Below are positions 1 through 7,017 of a stretch of DNA of 38,197 nucleotides, piece after piece (position 1 is the first letter of the stretch; each line of letters opens with the position of its first letter). The position numbers and the translations under genes were made by a program. This DNA is from Haloplasma contractile (GTDB taxonomy: Bacteria > Bacillota_I > Bacilli_A > Haloplasmatales > Haloplasmataceae), in NCBI GenBank assembly GCA_016841945.1, contig JAENYC010000034.1, forward strand, positions 1 to 38,197, in the 5' to 3' direction. The notes beneath the pieces are model-generated. The model was given only the letters and a program-made list of their open reading frames with translations, ran no database searches and was not told where the DNA came from.

Positions 1-56
1 CTTAGGCAAGCGTTACTGATGATGATAGCCTAATAAAAAAATAAGGAGAGATTTAG

Positions 57-785
57 ATGAGAAAATTTGGTTTAGGATTACATTTAATTGAGGTTTTAGA
101 GGAGTATGGTATTAAGGCAATGACTAAAGAAGATGAAGAAACTATTGAGGATTTATTAAAAAGCGAAATTCCATTCTCTATCGATGAATATGGTAGAGTG
201 TGGGATGAGGGCGGAACTTATGTTGCTGATGTTACAGATGATGAAAAGCAAATACAAATAAGATTATTACTAGATTTAGGTTGGGAAGAAGTATATAAAA
301 GAGATGATGAAGATTTTCATCTAACAAGAGTTTTTGAAATTAATGACACTAAAGAACTATCTGACTTTGTAGATGAAATAAATGAAAATAAAAAATACTA
401 CTGTCGTTATAACATTTATTTCAATCAAGAAAAAATTGAATCAGCTGTATGGGATGACACAATGAATCCTGGTAATGCTGAATTTAATGATTTTGAAAGT
501 GTTAATTACGAATCAATTATAGAAGAAGCAATGGAAGAAAAATTATTTACTTATCCACATTGGTTAGAAATAATATTCGAAGAAAACAACACAAATGCTT
601 ATCAAGTTGCTAAAAAAGGCAATGGCGATAAAACAACTCTTTACAGATTGATTTCAAATAATACTAGTTTTAATAATATTCAGTTGTCAACAATCGACAT
701 GTTAGCACGAGGATTAGAACTATCACACATCGAGTTTATAGACAAATACTTTGATAGATTCTTCGATAAGGAGGATGTGGAATGA
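57..785 (+). CDS. Hypothetical protein with C-terminal helix-turn-helix-like region
   Basis: A 242-residue acidic protein whose ATG follows AAGGAGAG at 43-50. I do not recognise the N-terminal 160 residues. Residues about 180-230 (NAYQVAKKG, KTTLYRLI, LSTIDMLARGLELS) have the spacing of an XRE-like helix-turn-helix, so DNA or partner binding is an inference. It faces the late phage operon, has a separate reading direction, and is followed by a 4-nt-overlapping small gene. It could be a phage accessory gene near the attachment end, or host DNA. Confidence 0.7.
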   Translation: MRKFGLGLHLIEVLEEYGIKAMTKEDEETIEDLLKSEIPFSIDEYGRVWDEGGTYVADVTDDEKQIQIRLLLDLGWEEVYKRDDEDFHLTRVFEINDTKELSDFVDEINENKKYYCRYNIYFNQEKIESAVWDDTMNPGNAEFNDFESVNYESIIEEAMEEKLFTYPHWLEIIFEENNTNAYQVAKKGNGDKTTLYRLISNNTSFNNIQLSTIDMLARGLELSHIEFIDKYFDRFFDKEDVE

Positions 786-937
786 TAGATTTATCTAAAT
801 TAAGTGAAAGTGAATTAAGAAATGCTATATGGGATGTAAATTGTGGTAGAATACCACTCGGTGGTCTTGATATAAAAGAATTTAGAGAAGAATTAAGACG
901 TAGAGGTTTAGATGATAAAGGATATCATGAAGAATAA
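782..937 (+). CDS. Small hypothetical protein, 51 aa
   Basis: The ATG overlaps the TGA stop of the preceding gene (ATGA), and GGAGG lies just upstream, so it is translationally coupled. The product is 51 residues, charged and probably helical (begins MIDLSKLSESELR, ends DDKGYHEE). No family was recognised. Ordered after an HTH-like protein, it might be a partner in a two-gene accessory cassette, but nothing in the sequence proves that. The terminator at 945-970 follows directly. Confidence 0.6.
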   Translation: MIDLSKLSESELRNAIWDVNCGRIPLGGLDIKEFREELRRRGLDDKGYHEE

Positions 938-944
938 AAAAAAG

Positions 945-970
945 AGGACTGAAATTAATCAGTCCTTTTT
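945..970. terminator. Bidirectional rho-independent terminator
   Basis: Stem AGGACTG (945-951) / CAGTCCT (960-966) with an 8-nt loop. It has a T run on the + side and an A run before it that serves as a T run on the - side. It separates the two rightward genes from the end of the leftward late operon; the stop codon of the last late gene (959-961) lies inside the hairpin. Confidence 0.8.
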
Positions 971-1357
971 GTATACCTTTTCTTCTAACTTTTGTATTCT
1001 ATAATACAAATCAGCGAATATATCCGGTCTTTTATCTAGCATGTTTGTAGAAATATCAAGAGTTCTGTTGACATATAGATACCCTCCCGCATCGTACTTG
1101 GCTAAATGTACCAGGTCCTCATCGTAATGATGAACAGTGAAGTACAAGCGACCTTTTTTCATAATCTCACGTGGAATTAGAATAGAAAACCGATTATTAG
1201 ATATCCTATCTAACTTGTAAGGATTGGCCATATCTCCATTGACAAATATAATTAATAATTTGTCTGTGGTAGGTATTACTCTGTCGAATGTAAATGTCAA
1301 AGTGGTAGACATATTTTCCATTTCGTTCAGGATAGTTTCTTTAGAGCGAGGTTGCAT
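959..1357 (-). CDS. Hypothetical late protein with beta-rich domain and C-terminal coiled coil
   Basis: Last gene of the leftward late operon. The frame is open to 1414, but the ATG at 1357 has AGGAA at 1366-1370 and is the better start, giving 132 residues. The first 100 residues are beta-rich (TTLTFTFDRVIP, RFSILIPREI, RLYFTVHHYDED). The end (FADLYYRIQKLEEKVYKK) is a short coiled coil. The layout resembles the 143-aa product at 3120-3551, so both may be baseplate or fibre-associated proteins of one family. No firm function. Confidence 0.65.
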   Translation of the reverse strand: MQPRSKETILNEMENMSTTLTFTFDRVIPTTDKLLIIFVNGDMANPYKLDRISNNRFSILIPREIMKKGRLYFTVHHYDEDLVHLAKYDAGGYLYVNRTLDISTNMLDKRPDIFADLYYRIQKLEEKVYKKD

Positions 1358-1391
1358 TGTGATATTTCCTTTTATTGTACTGATTATATAA

Positions 1392-2225
1392 TTAATTTGT
1401 TTCAATATGATCACCGGCTTTCTTGCGATTTACTTTCCAAGCTAGATATTTTTCTATTCGCTTCAAACTAAATCTAAGGTTATATAATACGACCTTTTCA
1501 ACATAGACAGGCGCATACATTTTGGCGTTTATTACATTCATTATCAACGACAATATTTTAGAAGCAATTAGCATAGCTGCCCCAAGTGTAAGATGTTTAG
1601 GTTCTATCAAAAACGATGCTAGGAACACCGGGAAAGACATTGACAAAATAAAACGAGGCGCTACATCTTGTACAATCGCATTCAATCCTGATTGATAATG
1701 TTCTTCGTCACTTCTAGTGTTATGGCCACACATGATTTTTGACATCTTTATACGATAGTACCTAATTTTAATAGAATCAATATATCTCTTTATGTATTCA
1801 TCACTTAGCATTTTTTCATATAATTTTATTTTACGATCACGTCTTTTCGATGACTTTTTATTCTCTAATTTCCTTAGTTTTCGCTTAACCTTAATTTTCC
1901 ATTTTCTTATTTTTCGTTCTCGATTGTCCTCATCATTAAATTCTGAATAGTCTACATCCATCTTATTGACGATAAAGTCGTCTATTTCTTCGTGAGTTTT
2001 TAGGATCCTCTTATCAGTTTCTTTTTTATGCATCACATCGATCATAAGAGTTGCAGAAAATACAATTAAGTTTGCTATTGCAACAGTGATTAGAGGAGAC
2101 CAAAATGATTCATCTTTAATTCTTTCTATTGAAAAATTGTAATAAGCTAAATCAACTAATGCTACCATTCCAACAGAAATTAGATACATGAAGATGAACG
2201 GTATATATTTAATTGTTATTCTCAT
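1392..2225 (-). CDS. Four-TM membrane protein with basic cytoplasmic loop
   Basis: A 277-residue protein. Two hydrophobic segments lie near the N-terminus (about 8-28 and 43-62) and two near the C-terminus (about 190-210 and 215-235). Between them is a strongly basic helical region rich in K/R (about 95-165). No known family was recognised. It lies at the distal end of the late operon, where lysis genes usually sit, and overlaps the next gene by 4 nt, so a role in host-membrane disruption or exclusion is possible but unproven. Confidence 0.65.
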   Translation of the reverse strand: MRITIKYIPFIFMYLISVGMVALVDLAYYNFSIERIKDESFWSPLITVAIANLIVFSATLMIDVMHKKETDKRILKTHEEIDDFIVNKMDVDYSEFNDEDNRERKIRKWKIKVKRKLRKLENKKSSKRRDRKIKLYEKMLSDEYIKRYIDSIKIRYYRIKMSKIMCGHNTRSDEEHYQSGLNAIVQDVAPRFILSMSFPVFLASFLIEPKHLTLGAAMLIASKILSLIMNVINAKMYAPVYVEKVVLYNLRFSLKRIEKYLAWKVNRKKAGDHIETN

Positions 2226-2641
2226 GAGCGATCATTCCTTTGTTCTTTAACCAACCTCAAATACTTATAATGAAAAACCTGGAACACAGTTGCTACTAGG
2301 TTTGATACAAAGGACCAAAGAACGATAAATTTAAAATTATGCATTTGGACCTCAGCAAACTGCAAAGCAAAATATAAAAGAAGAATAGGAACGACTCTCA
2401 TAGATTCTTTAGTCAAAACCTTAGCGTTCCCGTCTTCCATTTGCTCTATCATGTCCTTAAGCTGACCTCTGAAATAAAATACTAATACGATACAGATGAT
2501 TATTCCCATCCCGGTCGCCTTATATCTGCTATTTGCAACCACTAGAGTATATTTGTCAGCGACTAGTATGATTGGTACCCCTATAGCGAAAAACGTATAG
2601 AGCCAATAAAAAAAGAACCTTAAAACATTGTACTTTTTCAT
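2222..2641 (-). CDS. Small polytopic membrane protein
   Basis: 139 residues with about four hydrophobic segments (roughly 8-27, 43-58, 82-97, 105-125) and a charged C-terminus. Size, topology and position at the end of the late operon are holin-like, but no holin family signature is visible. It overlaps the 277-aa membrane protein by 4 nt, suggesting the two are made together. Confidence 0.6.
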   Translation of the reverse strand: MKKYNVLRFFFYWLYTFFAIGVPIILVADKYTLVVANSRYKATGMGIIICIVLVFYFRGQLKDMIEQMEDGNAKVLTKESMRVVPILLLYFALQFAEVQMHNFKFIVLWSFVSNLVATVFQVFHYKYLRLVKEQRNDRS

Positions 2642-2649
2642 ACAATCAC

Positions 2650-3120
2650 CTACTTCAGTTCTTCTCGATATTTATCTATTATACTTTTAGACTCTTTTTT
2701 AACATCTCCTACTTTTACTTTAGTATCTTCTATTATTTCCTTAGCTTTTTCAACAGTTGATTCGATGATTTGTTTAGATTTATTTGTTAACTCAATAGTA
2801 TTTGATTTGATATCTTGATAAAGATTAAAGAGTTCTTCCTTATCCTTAGCGTCAATACTTGTACTCAATGAAAACTTCATAATCATTTGGTTAAGTGATT
2901 GGATGCTATTGTTATTTTTAATTTGATTTTCAATTAACAAATCAATCTTTTCTTCAGGTACTTTTTGTTTATCATTTAATAATAAATTTCTTGCTTTTTT
3001 CTTTAACCATGTAATAACCCAAATAAAAATGATAGTAATCAATAGGTTTAAAACCTGAACTGTATTAGACACTGCATCACTATTGTTATACCACTCTTGA
3101 AGCTCTTGCAATACATCCAT
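2650..3120 (-). CDS. Membrane-anchored coiled-coil protein
   Basis: 156 residues. One TM helix at about 22-40 (LNLLITIIFIWVITW) is followed by a basic stretch and then a long charged helical region to the C-terminus. The architecture (N-terminal anchor plus extended helix) is seen in BhlA/UviB-type small holins and in spanin-like proteins, but this one is longer and lacks clear signatures. The ATG at 3120 overlaps the previous stop. Lysis-related function is an inference from position. Confidence 0.6.
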   Translation of the reverse strand: MDVLQELQEWYNNSDAVSNTVQVLNLLITIIFIWVITWLKKKARNLLLNDKQKVPEEKIDLLIENQIKNNNSIQSLNQMIMKFSLSTSIDAKDKEELFNLYQDIKSNTIELTNKSKQIIESTVEKAKEIIEDTKVKVGDVKKESKSIIDKYREELK

Positions 3121-3551
3121 TATTCAATCACACCTTTCTTCTCTAATCGTTCTATCTTATCGTTAAGTAAAACGCTAACTTTTTTAAGCTCCTTGATTTC
3201 TTTGAATAGAACTTGGATAATTTCAGGATATTTCTTGTCTATCGTATCCCCAATCACGAGAATGTTTCTTTGTTTAAAATCTAATAAAAAAAGGTCAGGT
3301 ATCATCTTACTAGCGCTCTGTAAAGTGATTTTGACCTTTTTAACATCTCTGATATTTTCTTCATTAAGATGGAACGTATTACCATCAACCTTCTTTGACT
3401 TTTCATCATTAAGATTAAAGAACAGCTTATCACCTGGTTCTAGTTTATTAGTGACGACAACCTTAATTTCTTCATTTTCTTCGATATAGATTGTTTCTTT
3501 GTTCAGAATGATGGCTTTGTTGTTCTTTAATTTGATTTTAATTTGTTTCAT
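3120..3551 (-). CDS. Hypothetical beta-rich protein with C-terminal coiled coil
   Basis: 143 residues. The N-terminal 95 residues look like an Ig-like beta sandwich (alternating hydrophobic strands; TNKLEPGDKLFFNLND is strand-turn-strand). The last 35 (IQVLFKEIKELKK to IERLEKKG) form a coiled coil. The same order is found in the product at 959-1357. It follows the fibre chaperone-like gene, so it may belong to the baseplate/fibre set, or to the membrane-protein set downstream. Confidence 0.6.
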   Translation of the reverse strand: MKQIKIKLKNNKAIILNKETIYIEENEEIKVVVTNKLEPGDKLFFNLNDEKSKKVDGNTFHLNEENIRDVKKVKITLQSASKMIPDLFLLDFKQRNILVIGDTIDKKYPEIIQVLFKEIKELKKVSVLLNDKIERLEKKGVIE

Positions 3552-3563
3552 AATTTCACCTCT

Positions 3564-3947
3564 TTATTTTAACCATGTAGGTAAACTTGGTTCTACCCAT
3601 GTACCATTTTCCCACGCAATAGGCATATCACACCATGCTTGATACCACATATCTAATTCATAATCTTGTTCAGACGTTAGTTTTTGATACCACATTGGAC
3701 TTCTATCTACATATTGTTTGAATAAATTTTGTCGTTTTATTACTAGTTGTTTAAATTCTTTTTCTTTTAATAAGGTATCATCATATACAAGATTTCCGTT
3801 AATTAGATAATAACAATTAGGATTATTTTTTAAATCTTCTAACGATACTGAAGATGTAGTAAAATCATATTCTATAGGAAAATTTATATCATTAACAGGT
3901 GAATATCCTGTTACTAAATTATTATCATTTATTCTTAAATAAGCCAT
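3564..3947 (-). CDS. Tail-fibre assembly chaperone-like protein
   Basis: 127 residues. The C-terminal half (YELDMWYQAWCDMPIAWENG ... PTWLK) has the tryptophan-rich ending typical of short phage proteins encoded straight after fibre genes, related to XkdW-type and tail-fibre assembly proteins. Such proteins help fibre trimers fold or attach. The start at 3947 follows the fibre gene stop closely. The assignment rests on position and the W-rich tail, not on a full motif. Confidence 0.55.
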   Translation of the reverse strand: MAYLRINDNNLVTGYSPVNDINFPIEYDFTTSSVSLEDLKNNPNCYYLINGNLVYDDTLLKEKEFKQLVIKRQNLFKQYVDRSPMWYQKLTSEQDYELDMWYQAWCDMPIAWENGTWVEPSLPTWLK

Positions 3948-3961
3948 TTCAAATCACTTCC

Positions 3962-4675
3962 TTAATTTAATCCATAAACTGCATAAATATAAACATTATC
4001 ATCTGAACCTAAAGTGTCAGTTGTTACGTGAGTAATTGGATAACTAAATATAATTCCTGTACTTTCCCATTGTATCTCAAAAGCAGTAAGATAAATTTTA
4101 TGTTGAGATGCATTTGTACCTCTTAAACCACCAATAACACCATCAAAATCCTCTGCTTTTACCCATGATATATTTCTTGAGTATGAGTTAGACGTAGATG
4201 TAGACCATTCAATTCCATACATTTTATAAGCGTCTTTACTAATACCTAAATTAAGATAATCATCAACTCCTGATACGGTGAAATAACTTCCTGTATTTCC
4301 CCAAATAACATCAGCACCACCACCAACACCAACATCATTTAAAGTTGCTACTTCCACACCATTTTTATATATAGTGCCTGCATATAATGTTGCCCCCCCT
4401 GAAGAAACCGCTAATCCATCATCTTGATCGGCAAAAAACCCAAAAGCATTCAAAGTATCATCGTATTTTATATAATCAGTATTTGAACCAGCACCCGAAA
4501 ATATTAGACGACCACTAGAAAATATTGAAGGAATACTCGACCACGTACCATCACCACGAAGATAAGTTGATGAATTCGGAGTACCTGTTGCAACGATTTG
4601 TTCAGGAGTGGTCTTGGGGTATAATTCATTATATACCCCACTACCTGCATATCGTTTTAAAGTAATGCCTGCCAT
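3962..4675 (-). CDS. Tail fibre / receptor-binding protein
   Basis: 237 residues. It begins MAGITLKRYAGSGVYNELYP, nearly the same opening as the 300-aa product upstream (ITLKRYNGTNYDVLYP), so the first 20-30 residues probably form a common attachment module. The rest is Gly/Ser/Thr-rich and beta-prone (YLRGDGTWSSIP is a short linker element frequent in phage fibres). The C-terminal half is likely the receptor-binding head. It is followed by a chaperone-like gene. Confidence 0.65.
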   Translation of the reverse strand: MAGITLKRYAGSGVYNELYPKTTPEQIVATGTPNSSTYLRGDGTWSSIPSIFSSGRLIFSGAGSNTDYIKYDDTLNAFGFFADQDDGLAVSSGGATLYAGTIYKNGVEVATLNDVGVGGGADVIWGNTGSYFTVSGVDDYLNLGISKDAYKMYGIEWSTSTSNSYSRNISWVKAEDFDGVIGGLRGTNASQHKIYLTAFEIQWESTGIIFSYPITHVTTDTLGSDDNVYIYAVYGLN

Positions 4676-4687
4676 AATGTCATCTCC

Positions 4688-5590
4688 TTAATATTCAATG
4701 ATTATGTCTCCTACTTTTGAAGAATTTGCTACATCTTGATACAATATTTCAATTCTACTTTCTAATCCTTGAATTGTTGTTTGATGACTACTTAAAGTGG
4801 CGTTCATAGTATTTATATTACTTGTGTTAGTTGAAATATTTGAAGTATTTGTACTGATATTACTAGAATTGTTTGTAATATTTGTTGTATTTGTTGAAAT
4901 TCCCGCAATTTTTGAATCAATTTCTAAAAGAATTGTGGATAATGTTTCACCTGATGTAGTACCAATATTACTTAAATCTGAATATTGTCTTACTTTTGTA
5001 GCACTATGTGTGTGAGTTGAATCATATTCCGAAATACGAGCTTCTAATGCAAGAGGTGTTACTGCTGCATATTGTTCAGTACCTGCAACTGCTTCAGCAG
5101 ATGTTGCAAAACGCATAACACCTTTTTTAGTAGTGCTTGCATCTTGATAAGTGTTATTTATAACACTCCAATATAATATATGTTCAGTTTCGTCATACCT
5201 GTCTACAATTAACCAATCATTAGGTTCTAATATTATTGGAAAATCTGTGTCACCTTCTTCACCACTGTTTAAAACAGTAGTAATATTTTCATTAGCAGGG
5301 TCTGTTAGTTGAACTGTTGTTGTTGCCACAAAATAACAACCATCAGGTTGACCACCATTTGATGATACATAACCATCAATCAAGAAAAAACATTCTTCCA
5401 TTGTTTTATTTTCACTCAAACTACCAGCATATCTCATGCCACCAAATACACTTGAAGGTAATAAATGTTCAAATATTTTTTGTGTGTTACTATCAATTAA
5501 CCCCTCAACTTGCTCGGTATTTGTTAATGGATATAGGACATCATAATTAGTACCATTATACCTTTTTAATGTTATTGGCAAATCAGCCAT
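4688..5590 (-). CDS. Tail fibre / baseplate protein with heptad-repeat shaft
   Basis: 300 residues. An N-terminal attachment segment is shared with the 237-aa fibre. A middle beta-rich domain follows, ending in TKKGVMRFATSAEAVAG and EQYAAVTPLALEARI, a common phage tail-fibre repeat type. Next comes a coiled-coil shaft of N/T/S heptads (NISTNTSNISTNTSN) at about 228-265 and a short C-terminal helix. It is likely trimeric. Its start overlaps the coiled-coil protein gene upstream by 8 nt. Confidence 0.7.
   Translation of the reverse strand: MADLPITLKRYNGTNYDVLYPLTNTEQVEGLIDSNTQKIFEHLLPSSVFGGMRYAGSLSENKTMEECFFLIDGYVSSNGGQPDGCYFVATTTVQLTDPANENITTVLNSGEEGDTDFPIILEPNDWLIVDRYDETEHILYWSVINNTYQDASTTKKGVMRFATSAEAVAGTEQYAAVTPLALEARISEYDSTHTHSATKVRQYSDLSNIGTTSGETLSTILLEIDSKIAGISTNTTNITNNSSNISTNTSNISTNTSNINTMNATLSSHQTTIQGLESRIEILYQDVANSSKVGDIIIEY
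4811..4899 (-). repeat. Short in-gene heptad-coding repeats
   Basis: About 21-nt units inside the 300-aa fibre gene encode repeated T-N-T-S-N-I-S heptads. They are degenerate at the DNA level and could expand or contract, changing shaft length. Confidence 0.6.
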
Positions 5591-6002
5591 TTATATCATC
5601 CTTTCTTTGTACTATTTTTTGAATCTCTTCATATAATGTTGCTTCAAATTCGACAGCATTTTCTAAACCGCCTTGTATGCTTTTTAAAAATGCACGATAA
5701 GATACAATATACTTTTCTAAAATTAATAAAACCTTTTTTCTTAATAAATCTTGAGAACTGTAATTTTGTTTTAATTGCTCTTCCATGTTGTTTTTTTGCG
5801 TTTCAAATTGCTGTTGTATTTTTTTTAACTGTGTTTCTAACTGTTGTGCTTTTCTTTTTTCATCTTGTAATGCACTACGTGCATAATTTTTTTGATTTTT
5901 TTCTTCTTGCACTTGTTTTTCTAGATTAACAATCTTATTTTTTAAACTTTCAATTTCTTCTTCATACTCCACACATTTTTCTTCTAATTCAGTTTTTAAC
6001 AT
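5583..6002 (-). CDS. Coiled-coil baseplate/tail-associated protein
   Basis: From the ATG at 6002 (AAAGGATG just upstream) the product has 139 residues; the frame is open to 6011. Residues 1-85 are almost pure charged coiled coil rich in E, K and Q, followed by a C-terminal helical segment (VLLILEKYIVSYRAFLKSI). No family was recognised. It lies between the BppU-like gene and the fibre gene, so a connector or scaffold in the baseplate is the reasonable guess. Confidence 0.65.
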   Translation of the reverse strand: MLKTELEEKCVEYEEEIESLKNKIVNLEKQVQEEKNQKNYARSALQDEKRKAQQLETQLKKIQQQFETQKNNMEEQLKQNYSSQDLLRKKVLLILEKYIVSYRAFLKSIQGGLENAVEFEATLYEEIQKIVQRKDDING

Positions 6003-6019
6003 TAAAATCATCCTTTCTT

Positions 6020-6631
6020 TTAAGTAATATCGAAATAAATTGTTCCTGTACGTGGATTCACAGGTTCATCGGTCGAAACATTATTTGCAATTTCTTCGTT
6101 TAAATCAACAACTTTCCAAACACCATCAACTTTTTTTACGACAGGATTTTCCATCGTATCAATACCTGTTTCATCTAACTTAAGATAATCATCTAAAACT
6201 ATCTCCAGTTGTTCCATAGTTATTTTAGAGTTAATTATTTCCATTAACTCATTAAGAGTCGGGGGGTTATCCAACTCCTCTTGAATTCCATCTTCAACAC
6301 TATCTTCAACTGTTATATTAATAATAGGTGTTTTTGTGATTGTATCATTTTGACTAATTGAAAAAGACAATTCAACCTTACCTTCTATTGAAGTAATAGC
6401 AGCATTTGCTAGATAAGACCACGCTTCATATCCTTCATCATCATTCCAGCCTTGGTTTGACATAATTCCTGAATAAATAGTTCCTGAAGGTAATTTGAAA
6501 TTACACGTTATTGAAACAGTTGAAACAAAAGGAGCAAATAAGGTAATTGAATTCACCTTTTTACTCCCTCTTATAAATCTAGATTCGACGGTACTAATGA
6601 TAGTTCCATCACTATTCATTTTGACGATCAT
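6020..6631 (-). CDS. Baseplate upper protein (BppU-like)
   Basis: 203 residues. The N-terminal 105 residues form a beta-sandwich-like domain (DGTIISTVESRFIRGSKKVN, ITCNFKLPSG, GKVELSFSIS) typical of the BppU N-terminal family in Gram-positive phages. An acidic linker, helices (LNELMEIINSKITMEQLEIV) and a short tail with PRTGTIYFD follow. It is expected to link the tail hub to fibres. It is separated from the hub gene by an inserted membrane-protein gene and a terminator. Confidence 0.6.
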   Translation of the reverse strand: MIVKMNSDGTIISTVESRFIRGSKKVNSITLFAPFVSTVSITCNFKLPSGTIYSGIMSNQGWNDDEGYEAWSYLANAAITSIEGKVELSFSISQNDTITKTPIINITVEDSVEDGIQEELDNPPTLNELMEIINSKITMEQLEIVLDDYLKLDETGIDTMENPVVKKVDGVWKVVDLNEEIANNVSTDEPVNPRTGTIYFDIT

Positions 6632-6660
6632 TTATATCACGTCCTTTTATTTCAAAATAA

Positions 6661-6683
6661 AAAGAGCAATTCTAGTGCTCTTT
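6661..6683 (-). terminator. Rho-independent terminator after the small membrane gene
   Basis: Perfect 8-bp stem AAAGAGCA/TGCTCTTT with a 7-nt loop, followed on the - strand by TTATTTTG. It overlaps the stop codon of the 101-aa membrane protein and sits in the middle of the tail operon, so late transcription must pass it or restart. Confidence 0.7.
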
Positions 6684-6977
6684 GGTTTGGTTATTTTTTA
6701 ATAATTCAATCTTATCATTTATTTCTTCCTGTTTTATCTTTTCTTCTTTTTCATTTAAGTACTGATACGCTATATAACTTATTATAATTGTAAATATAAA
6801 CAAAATAATTAGCGATAAATATATACCAGGTATTAAGTACCAAGTATTTTTATCACTTCCAAAAACAGCGATTGAATAACGGTCGAAGTACTTAGCTAAC
6901 CATGAGAAAATAAAAATTTGAGTTAAAACAAATAACATAGTAATCACTATTAATATTCTTTTTAAAGAAATATACAT
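6672..6977 (-). CDS. Two-TM small membrane protein, probable moron
   Basis: 101 residues with TM helices at about 7-28 and 46-70 and a charged, coiled C-terminal tail (LNEKEEKIKQEE). The start has AAAGGGGAG just upstream. It interrupts the hub-baseplate gene order, has a candidate promoter of its own (6999-7007) and its own terminator (6661-6683). That is the usual arrangement of a moron: a gene added to a structural operon and expressed separately, often for exclusion of other phages. Function is unknown. Confidence 0.7.
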   Translation of the reverse strand: MYISLKRILIVITMLFVLTQIFIFSWLAKYFDRYSIAVFGSDKNTWYLIPGIYLSLIILFIFTIIISYIAYQYLNEKEEKIKQEEINDKIELLKNNQTKEH

Positions 6978-6998
6978 AAAATCACTCCCCTTTCTATC

Positions 6999-7007
6999 AT
7001 TATATCA
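6999..7007 (-). promoter_or_regulatory. Candidate extended -10 promoter for the membrane moron
   Basis: The - strand reads TGATATAAT, an extended -10 element. No good -35 is seen (TGATTA at 17-nt spacing). Transcription would begin about 15 nt before the ATG, a very short leader that still contains the ribosome binding site, so confidence is limited. Confidence 0.35.
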
Positions 7008-7017
7008 CATTATTATA

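Noticed and set aside
4811-4899. Regular short repeats considered as a CRISPR-like or regulatory array
   Set aside because: They are in-frame codons for N/T/S heptads of a fibre shaft, with no unique spacers.
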